From Oscillospiraceae bacterium (lineage in GTDB: Bacteria > Bacillota > Clostridia > Oscillospirales > Oscillospiraceae): 10,936 nucleotides of DNA. The notes below the pieces were generated by a model. That model was not told the DNA's origin. It did not search any database and saw only the letters and a program-made list of their open reading frames with translations. The stretch covers positions 1-10,936 of the forward strand of contig JAFTGG010000274.1 of the NCBI GenBank assembly GCA_017458025.1, given 5' to 3'. Shown one piece after another: positions 5,839-10,936 of this stretch. Position 1 is the stretch's first letter, and every line of letters starts with the position of its first letter. A program made the position numbers and the translations under genes.

Positions 5839-6589
5839 CCTGACCCACCTCCTTTTCGGTGCGGATCAGGACTGCCGTCACATTGTCCGGCGCACCGCGG
5901 CTCTTGGCGAGCTCCAGCAGGCGCTGCAGCGCCGCCTCGCCGTCGCTTTCGGCGCGAACGATCTCCAACAGCTCGCTGTCCTCCGCCGTGACGATCAGGC
6001 CATCCGAGCACAGCAGCAGGCTGTCTCCTTCCGCGAGTTCAACGGTGAAAACGTCGCAGGCCGTGTTTTCGTCGGGCCCGAGCGCGCGCGTGATCAAATT
6101 GCGGTTCGGGTGCGTGCGCGCCTCCTCGCGCGTGATGTCGCCCGACTCGATCATCTCCTCGACGACCGAGTGGTCGCGTGTGACGCGCGCAATGCCGTCC
6201 GCGCCGATGTGGTAGGCGCGGCTGTCGCCGACGTTGCAGACCACCGCGACGTCGCTCGACGCGATCGCCGCGACGAGCGTCGTGCCCATGCCGCGGTATA
6301 TCTCCTCTGTCTGCGCGCGCTCATAAACCGCCGTATTCGCCCGCGCCACGCAGAACGAGGCCATTTCCCGTACCTGCTCCACCGTCATGTCGACGTGGGC
6401 GAGCTTGTGCAGCTCCTCCATAAAGGTCGAGACCGCAAGCGAGCTCGCAAGCTGCCCGCCGCTGACGCCGCCCATGCCGTCGCAGACGACCGCGACGACG
6501 GTATCCGGCGCGCCAAACGCCTCGAACGCGTAAGTATCCTGATTTTCATGGCGGCGCAGACCGACGTCTGTCATGCCCCATGTTCTCAT
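5831..6589 (-). CDS. stp: PP2C-type Ser/Thr protein phosphatase, partner of PrkC
   Basis: This cytosolic, metal-dependent (Mn/Mg) phosphatase (PrpC in B. subtilis) removes phosphate from PrkC and its substrates. The 252 residues show the bacterial PP2C motif series: RRHENQD (12-18, metal ligand D18), VVCDGMGG (34-41, D37), MGTTL (101-105), NVGDSRAY (119-126), TRDHS (137-141), TRALG (167-171), LLLCSDGL (191-198, D196) and APDNVTAVLI (233-242, D235). All expected metal-binding aspartates are present. The ATG at 6589 overlaps the rlmN TGA as ATGA, with a GAGG-like purine run just upstream. The phosphatase-kinase order matches the conserved Firmicutes pair. Confidence 0.96.
   Translation of the reverse strand: MRTWGMTDVGLRRHENQDTYAFEAFGAPDTVVAVVCDGMGGVSGGQLASSLAVSTFMEELHKLAHVDMTVEQVREMASFCVARANTAVYERAQTEEIYRGMGTTLVAAIASSDVAVVCNVGDSRAYHIGADGIARVTRDHSVVEEMIESGDITREEARTHPNRNLITRALGPDENTACDVFTVELAEGDSLLLCSDGLIVTAEDSELLEIVRAESDGEAALQRLLELAKSRGAPDNVTAVLIRTEKEVGQVG
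5846..5856 (-). promoter_or_regulatory. prkC ribosome binding site that favours the TTG start
   Basis: The minus strand reads AAAAGGAGGTG inside the end of stp. GGAGG is 9 nt from TTG at 5838 but 18 nt from ATG at 5829. Spacing supports TTG, while similarity to other PrkC N-termini supports ATG. The proteins differ by only three residues. Confidence 0.6.
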
Positions 6590-7617
6590 GCTTCCTCTCT
6601 CCCTTCCATCGCCTTGCGGCGAAGTTGCCCGCAGGACGCGTCGATATCGCCGCCGAGGCTGCGCCGTACGGTTGCCGTGACGCCATGCGACTCAAGCCGC
6701 TTCTGAAACGCGGCGACGCGCTTGCTCGGCCTGAACTCGCTCTCGACCACGTCGTTGAGCGGGATCAGATTCACATGCCCGGGCATACCGCGTATCTTCT
6801 TCGCCAGCAAATCCGCCTGCGCGTCGGAGTCGTTTACGCCGTCGATCATGGCATATTCAAACGAAATGCGGCGCCCGGTCTTTGTAAAATATCGGTGGCA
6901 TGCGTCGAACAGATCTTCCACGTCATACGCGTTGTTCACCGGCATGATGCGCGAGCGCGTCGCGCTGTCCGGCGCGTGCAGCGAGACCGACAGCGTCAGT
7001 TGCAAGCCCATCTCCGCGAGACGGTCGATGCCCGGCACCACGCCGCAGGTGGACAGTGAAATGTGCCGCATGCCCATATTCAGCCCATCGGGGTGGTTCG
7101 CCAGCTCCAAAAACCGCAGCACATTGTCGAGGTTGTCCATCGGCTCGCCAATGCCCATGAGTACGATGTTCGAGATCTCCACGCCGCTGTCCAGCCGCGT
7201 GAACAGCACCTGATCGAGCATCTCGGACGGCGCGAGGTCGCGCGCCTTGCCCGCGACGGTCGAGGCGCAGAACCTGCAGCCCATGCGGCAGCCGGCCTGC
7301 GAGGAGATGCACACCGTATTCCCGTGATGATACGACATGAGCACCGTCTCAATGCAGTTCCCGTCGCGCAGCTCCCAGAGGTATTTGACCGTGCCGTCGA
7401 GCCGCGAGACCTGTTTACGCGCCACCTTCGGCGCGGTGATGTAATAGCGCTCCGCGAGCTTCGCGCGCAGCGGCTTCGAGAGGTTGCTCATCTCGTCGAA
7501 GCTCGTCGCGCCGCCTTGCAGCCAGGCGAAGACCTGCTTCCCGCGAAACGCCGCCTCGCCCATATCGGTCAGCGCGTCCGTGATCTCGCTCTGTGTCATG
7601 CTTTTGATGTCTGTCAT
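6586..7617 (-). CDS. rlmN: Dual-specificity 23S rRNA A2503 / tRNA A37 C2-methyltransferase (radical SAM)
   Basis: RlmN makes 2-methyladenosine at A2503 of 23S rRNA and at A37 of certain tRNAs using radical SAM chemistry. The 343-residue product begins MTDIKSMTQ, like clostridial RlmN proteins. It has the cluster motif CRMGCRFC (C110, C114, C117), the catalytic cysteine C103 seven residues before the cluster, the SAM-binding GIGEPMDN at 155-162, HISLSTCG at 185-192, LSVSLHAP at 209-216, and the second catalytic cysteine C329 in DIDASCGQL near the C-terminus. Both catalytic cysteines are present. The Cfr resistance enzyme methylates C8 and shares the fold, but the operon context and the overall sequence favour RlmN. 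The ATG at 7617 overlaps the rsmB stop as ATGA; the ribosome site is weak (GGAAG), so coupling probably matters. Confidence 0.96.
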   Translation of the reverse strand: MTDIKSMTQSEITDALTDMGEAAFRGKQVFAWLQGGATSFDEMSNLSKPLRAKLAERYYITAPKVARKQVSRLDGTVKYLWELRDGNCIETVLMSYHHGNTVCISSQAGCRMGCRFCASTVAGKARDLAPSEMLDQVLFTRLDSGVEISNIVLMGIGEPMDNLDNVLRFLELANHPDGLNMGMRHISLSTCGVVPGIDRLAEMGLQLTLSVSLHAPDSATRSRIMPVNNAYDVEDLFDACHRYFTKTGRRISFEYAMIDGVNDSDAQADLLAKKIRGMPGHVNLIPLNDVVESEFRPSKRVAAFQKRLESHGVTATVRRSLGGDIDASCGQLRRKAMEGREEA

Positions 7618-8930
7618 GCTTTCTTCCGTCTCATCTTGCTGATATAGAATCCGTCCGTACCGTGCGTCTGCGGCCAGAGCGTGATGCTCCCCGCCGCCTG
7701 TCCGTCCGGCAAATCAAACGTTTCGTAGGCAAATTCGTCATGCTCGCGCAAAAACGCGTCCATAACGCCCTCATTTTCCTCCGGCAGTACCGTGCAGGTC
7801 GAGTAAACAAGCACGCCGCCCGGCTTCACATACCGCGACGCGTTCGCGAGGATCGCGCCCTGTATCTCCGGCAGCCCCGCGAGCGCGGACGGGTCCTTAT
7901 ACCGGATATCCGGCTTCTTGCGAATGATGCCGAGGCCCGAGCACGGCACGTCGCACAGCACAGCGTCGAAGGCGGCTTCCCACGCGGGACGGAACTCCCG
8001 TCCGTCCGCCGCCTCCGTTGCGATACAGGCGATCCCCAAACGCTCCGCGCCGTCGCGAATACGCTTTAATTTGTTCTCGTGTAGGTCGCAGGCGACGATC
8101 GGGCCCTCGTTCCGCATGGCAAAGGCGGCGGAAAACGATTTCCCCCCGGGCGCCGCGCAGACGTCGAGCACGCTCATGCCCGCTTCCACGCCCGCGACGA
8201 GCGACACAAGCCGCGCCGCGGCGTCCTGCACCGTAAATTCGCCGCGATAAAACGCAGGCAGGGTCGTCAGGTCGCCGACGCCGGAAAGCTCAAGACAATC
8301 CGGCATCCACGGATGCGGCTCAGCCTCGATCCCTGCGCCTGCAAGCTCCGCGATCAGCTTCTCCCGCGTCGTTTTGAGCGGATTGACCTGCGCCGTCACC
8401 GGCGCGACGGCGTTGTCGGCGCGCAGGAACGCCTCGGCGTCCCCCCTGCCGAGCAAAGCCACCATGCGCTCCGTCAGCCACTTCGGATGGCTCGTTTCAA
8501 CGCACAGGCGTTCGATCTCGTCCTCCGGCAGCGCGGGCAGCTTCGCCTTATGCTGCGACAGCTTCCGCAGCACCGCGTTGACCAATCCCGCCGCCGCGCC
8601 GCGCTTCGACGCTTTGGCAAGCTCGACGGACTCGTTGACCGCCGCGCTGTCCGGCACCTTGTCGAGAAACAGGATTTGATACGCGCCGATACGCAGAATA
8701 TCCGGCAGCGGCTGCTGTAAGTGGTCGAGCCGCTGCGAGCAGTACGCGCCGAGATAGTGGTCGAGCAGCATGCGGTTTTGCAGCACGCCGTAGACAATGC
8801 GGCTGGTCAGCGCCGCGTCCGCCGCGCAGGGGGCCTCGCGCTTCACTTCCGCCGCGAGCGCCGCGTCCGCCCACGCGCCGCTTTGGCGGCAGGCGTTCAG
8901 CACGCGCAGCGCGCTCATTCTCGCGCTCAT
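7614..8930 (-). CDS. rsmB: 16S rRNA m5C967 methyltransferase
   Basis: RsmB (Sun family) methylates C967 of 16S rRNA in the cytoplasm. With the ATG at 8930 the product has 438 residues, close to the B. subtilis protein. An N-terminal NusB-like helical domain (about 1-140) is followed by a Rossmann methyltransferase domain: DVCAAPGGKS (256-265) for SAM, DVPCSGLG with the motif IV cysteine (about C330), and STCTV with the motif VI nucleophile cysteine (about C379), then a C-terminal WPQTHGTDGFY segment typical of the family. The ATG at 8930 overlaps the fmt TGA as ATGA and is preferred. A frame extension to 8972 would lie inside fmt, and an ATG at 8918 is also possible. There is no clear ribosome site, so translation is probably coupled to fmt. 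Confidence 0.95.
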   Translation of the reverse strand: MSARMSALRVLNACRQSGAWADAALAAEVKREAPCAADAALTSRIVYGVLQNRMLLDHYLGAYCSQRLDHLQQPLPDILRIGAYQILFLDKVPDSAAVNESVELAKASKRGAAAGLVNAVLRKLSQHKAKLPALPEDEIERLCVETSHPKWLTERMVALLGRGDAEAFLRADNAVAPVTAQVNPLKTTREKLIAELAGAGIEAEPHPWMPDCLELSGVGDLTTLPAFYRGEFTVQDAAARLVSLVAGVEAGMSVLDVCAAPGGKSFSAAFAMRNEGPIVACDLHENKLKRIRDGAERLGIACIATEAADGREFRPAWEAAFDAVLCDVPCSGLGIIRKKPDIRYKDPSALAGLPEIQGAILANASRYVKPGGVLVYSTCTVLPEENEGVMDAFLREHDEFAYETFDLPDGQAAGSITLWPQTHGTDGFYISKMRRKKA

Positions 8931-9850
8931 ACGAGGATCGCGCCAGGCGCGACGCGTTTGCCGTTCAGCCACGCGTTCGCCGCCATGCGTTTGCCGCCCT
9001 CGCTCTGCAATTCGGTGATGAGGATACTGTTTCCGTCGCCGCAGGCGGCTTCAATGCCGCGTTTTGCGGCGCGGAGCGTGCCCGCGGCGTCGGCAGTCCT
9101 GCCGCCGCGCTCGGCGCGCCAGACCTTGGCGGTCTTGCCGTCCAGCGTCATCGACGCGCAGGGCCACGCGACCAAGCCGCGTATTTGGTTGATGATCTGC
9201 TCCGCGCTCTTGTTCCAATTGATCGGCGACATCTCGCGCGAGAGCATCGAGGCATAGGTAGAGTCCGCGTCGATTTGCGGCGTACGCGCGGCCGAACCGT
9301 CCGCGATGGCGGGAATGGTCTCCGACAGCAGATCCGCGCCCAGCTCGGCAAGCCGCGCGAACAACTGCTCCGCGTCCTCGTCGGGGCCGATGGGCGTGGC
9401 GCGGACGCTGATGATATCGCCCGCGTCGAGCTTCCTTGCCATATACATGATCGTCACGCCGGTCTCCGTCTCGCCGTTCAGGATCGCCCAATTGATCGGC
9501 GCTGCGCCGCGGTACTTCGGCAAAATCGACGCGTGGACGTTGATGCTGCCGAGCGGCGGCGCCGCGAGGATATCCTCCGGCAGGATCTGACCATACGCCG
9601 CCACGACCGTCAGGTCGGGCTTCAACGCGCGCAGCAGCGCAAGCGCTTCTTCGCCGCGCATGCGCTCCGGCTGGTAGACAGGCAGGCCAAGCGTTAAGGC
9701 GTACTCCTTAACAGGCGGCGCCGTCAGCTTTTTGCGATTGCCTGGCTTGTCCGGCTGCGTAAAAACGCCGACAATCTCATGCCCGTCCGCCGCCAGGCGG
9801 CGAAGCGAGGCGACCGCGAAATCGGGTGTGCCCATAAAGACGATCCTCAT
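8927..9850 (-). CDS. fmt: Methionyl-tRNA formyltransferase
   Basis: Fmt transfers a formyl group from 10-formyl-tetrahydrofolate to initiator Met-tRNA. The 307-residue protein starts MRIVFMGTPDFAV, the usual family opening. The catalytic domain has INVHASILPKYRGAAPINWA (103-122; N104 and H106) and LDAGD (141-145; D142), equivalent to the catalytic Asn/His/Asp set. An OB-fold-like C-terminal domain follows (about 205-307, with INQIRGLVAWPCA). Length matches the family. The ATG at 9850 overlaps the def TGA as ATGA, with GAGGAGG just upstream. Pairing with def, which removes the formyl group from nascent chains, is the classical arrangement. Confidence 0.97.
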   Translation of the reverse strand: MRIVFMGTPDFAVASLRRLAADGHEIVGVFTQPDKPGNRKKLTAPPVKEYALTLGLPVYQPERMRGEEALALLRALKPDLTVVAAYGQILPEDILAAPPLGSINVHASILPKYRGAAPINWAILNGETETGVTIMYMARKLDAGDIISVRATPIGPDEDAEQLFARLAELGADLLSETIPAIADGSAARTPQIDADSTYASMLSREMSPINWNKSAEQIINQIRGLVAWPCASMTLDGKTAKVWRAERGGRTADAAGTLRAAKRGIEAACGDGNSILITELQSEGGKRMAANAWLNGKRVAPGAILV

Positions 9851-10356
9851 TCGTCCTCCTCAAACTGCTCGGGATGATCCTTGATATACTGCTCCACTTC
9901 CTCGTCGGAGAGCAGGTGGTCGCACCGCTCGGTGTAGAGGTGCCCGTCCAGATGCTCGATCTCGTGGCAGAAGCAGCGGGCGGTAATGTCCTCGTCCTCG
10001 ACCTCGAAGAACGCGCCGTCGCGGTCCTGCGCGCGGACGCGCACCTTGTACGGGCGCGTGACGACGCCGTAGCGCCCGGGGATACTCAGGCAGCCCTCAA
10101 GGCCTGTCTGCTCGCCCTCTTCGCCGATGATCTCGGGGTTGATGAGCTCGATGATCTCGCCCTCGCTGTCCTCGACGATGCAGACGCGGCGCAGAATACC
10201 GACCTGCGGCGCGGCAAGGCCGACGCCGCCGGCTTCCTCGAGCGTTTCCGCCATGTCGTCCAGCAGCGTATGCAGCCGCTCGTTGAACTCCGTCACGGGA
10301 CGGCAGACCTTTTCGAGCACGGGGTCGCCGCGCTCGACGATTTTGCGAATCGCCAT
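9847..10356 (-). CDS. def: Peptide deformylase
   Basis: Def is an Fe2+ (or Zn2+) metallohydrolase that removes the formyl group from the N-terminal methionine of nascent proteins. With ATG at 10356 it has 169 residues and starts MAIRKIVERGDPVL, typical of the family. The three signature motifs are intact: GVGLAAPQ (44-51), EGCLS (87-91, metal ligand C89) and HEIEHLDG (131-138, ligands H131 and H135, catalytic E132). An acidic tail ends the protein (EQFEEDE). A second ATG at 10362 is in frame, but GGAG is only one base from it and 7 nt from the 10356 ATG, so the downstream start is chosen. Twelve nucleotides separate it from the priA stop. Confidence 0.95.
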   Translation of the reverse strand: MAIRKIVERGDPVLEKVCRPVTEFNERLHTLLDDMAETLEEAGGVGLAAPQVGILRRVCIVEDSEGEIIELINPEIIGEEGEQTGLEGCLSIPGRYGVVTRPYKVRVRAQDRDGAFFEVEDEDITARCFCHEIEHLDGHLYTERCDHLLSDEEVEQYIKDHPEQFEEDE

Positions 10357-10368
10357 AGTCATTCTCCT

Positions 10369-10936
10369 CTATTGTAATGCGTTGCAGTCGGCAAAAATGT
10401 CTAAACTGCGGTTTTCACTGTGCTTATGGAACGCGAACAGGAACTCGGAGACGAGCTTTCGCACCTCCGGCGTGTTCTTCGCGACGATGTACACACGGTA
10501 GCGGTAGCGGTTGTTCACCTTGACGATGGGCGCGCTCGCGGGACCGAGCACCTCGCTCTGCATCGCGCGCAGCGTTTCACGCCGCTCGGCTTCAAATTTC
10601 AGCGCCTCTTTCAGCGCGCCGCAGGCGCGCAGCACCTGACCCTCGTCCGCGCCGCTGACCGTCAGGGTAAACAGGTCGGCGAACGGCGGGTAACGCCGCA
10701 GCTTCCGCATGCGGATCTCGCTTTGGTAGAACGCTTCGTAGTCCTGTGCCGCGGCGGCGCGGATCACATCGTTTTCGGGCGTAAAGGTTTGAATGACCGC
10801 CCTGCCCTGCTTGCCGCCGCGCCCCGCGCGGCCAACGACCTGCGCCAGCAGACTGAACGTCCGCTCCGCGGCGCGATAGTTGTCGACGTAAAGCGACAGA
10901 TCCGCCGCCAGCACGCCGACCAGCGTCACATTCTCA
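10369..10936 (-). CDS. priA: Primosomal protein N' (replication restart helicase), C-terminal part only
   Basis: PriA reloads the replisome at stalled forks as a 3'-5' DNA helicase. Only the last 188 codons are present, and the gene continues past the right edge. Visible are ENVTLVGVLAADLSL, helicase motif VI QVVGRAGRG, RKLRRYPPFADL, and the C-terminal domain ending VLGPASAPIVKVNNRYRYRVYI and a last helix. These are characteristic of the PriA C-terminus. The helicase motifs I-IV and zinc-binding cysteines lie outside the window. The GTG at 10929 is internal and not a start. The stop is TAG. As in B. subtilis it heads the def-fmt-rsmB series. Confidence 0.95.
   Translation of the reverse strand, partial: ENVTLVGVLAADLSLYVDNYRAAERTFSLLAQVVGRAGRGGKQGRAVIQTFTPENDVIRAAAAQDYEAFYQSEIRMRKLRRYPPFADLFTLTVSGADEGQVLRACGALKEALKFEAERRETLRAMQSEVLGPASAPIVKVNNRYRYRVYIVAKNTPEVRKLVSEFLFAFHKHSENRSLDIFADCNALQ

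Noticed and set aside
4498..5991. A 497-codon open frame on the plus strand opposite prkC
   Set aside because: It is the antisense shadow of prkC in GC-rich DNA. It has biased Arg/Ala/Asp/Leu composition and no recognisable domain, while prkC on the other strand has complete kinase and PASTA motifs.
10369..10929. A complete 186-residue gene starting at 10929
   Set aside because: The apparent start is an internal GTG. The frame stays open to the window edge and encodes the C-terminal part of PriA.

Overview
All supported genes lie on the minus strand, so transcription runs from high to low coordinates. Base composition is GC-rich, which makes long spurious plus-strand frames. The gene set (SpoIVA, a SipL-type DUF3794/LysM protein, SpoVM, PrkC/Stp, RsgA) and its order point to an endospore-forming, high-GC member of the Firmicutes, most likely Clostridia. 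A finer placement, for example Christensenellales- or Oscillospirales-like, is only a guess.

Region 1 (10936 down to 3161) is an eight-gene housekeeping operon: priA (C-terminal part only), def, fmt, rsmB, rlmN, stp (prpC), prkC, rsgA. From fmt onward each start codon overlaps the preceding stop (ATGA or GTGA overlaps, or 8 nt at stp/prkC). The genes cover replication restart, N-formylmethionine metabolism (Fmt adds the formyl group, Def removes it), rRNA methylation (RsmB, RlmN), 30S maturation (RsgA), and a phosphatase/kinase pair (Stp/PrkC) whose kinase reads cell-wall fragments through PASTA domains. The order matches the well-known Bacillus subtilis priA-def-fmt-rsmB-rlmN-prpC-prkC-rsgA cluster. 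A strong intrinsic terminator (about 3052-3087) closes the operon.

Region 2 (about 3047 down to the left edge) is a compact sporulation cluster: a 50-residue two-helix membrane protein, a 29-codon spoVM that ordinary gene callers could easily miss, a 506-residue SipL-like protein with SPOCS/DUF3794 repeats and a C-terminal LysM domain, and spoIVA, which runs off the left edge. In B. subtilis SpoVM is the curvature-sensing peptide that anchors SpoIVA to the forespore surface. In Clostridioides difficile SipL binds SpoIVA. The window therefore groups the membrane anchor, the coat-basement ATPase and its clostridial partner in one tandem unit. A good candidate sigma-E promoter sits between spoVM and sipL, and a weaker promoter lies in front of the small membrane protein.

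In B. subtilis rpe and thiN lie between rsgA and spoVM. Here they are absent, and rsgA is followed directly by the terminator and the sporulation unit. No RNA genes, mobile elements, CRISPR arrays or foreign-looking segments were seen.
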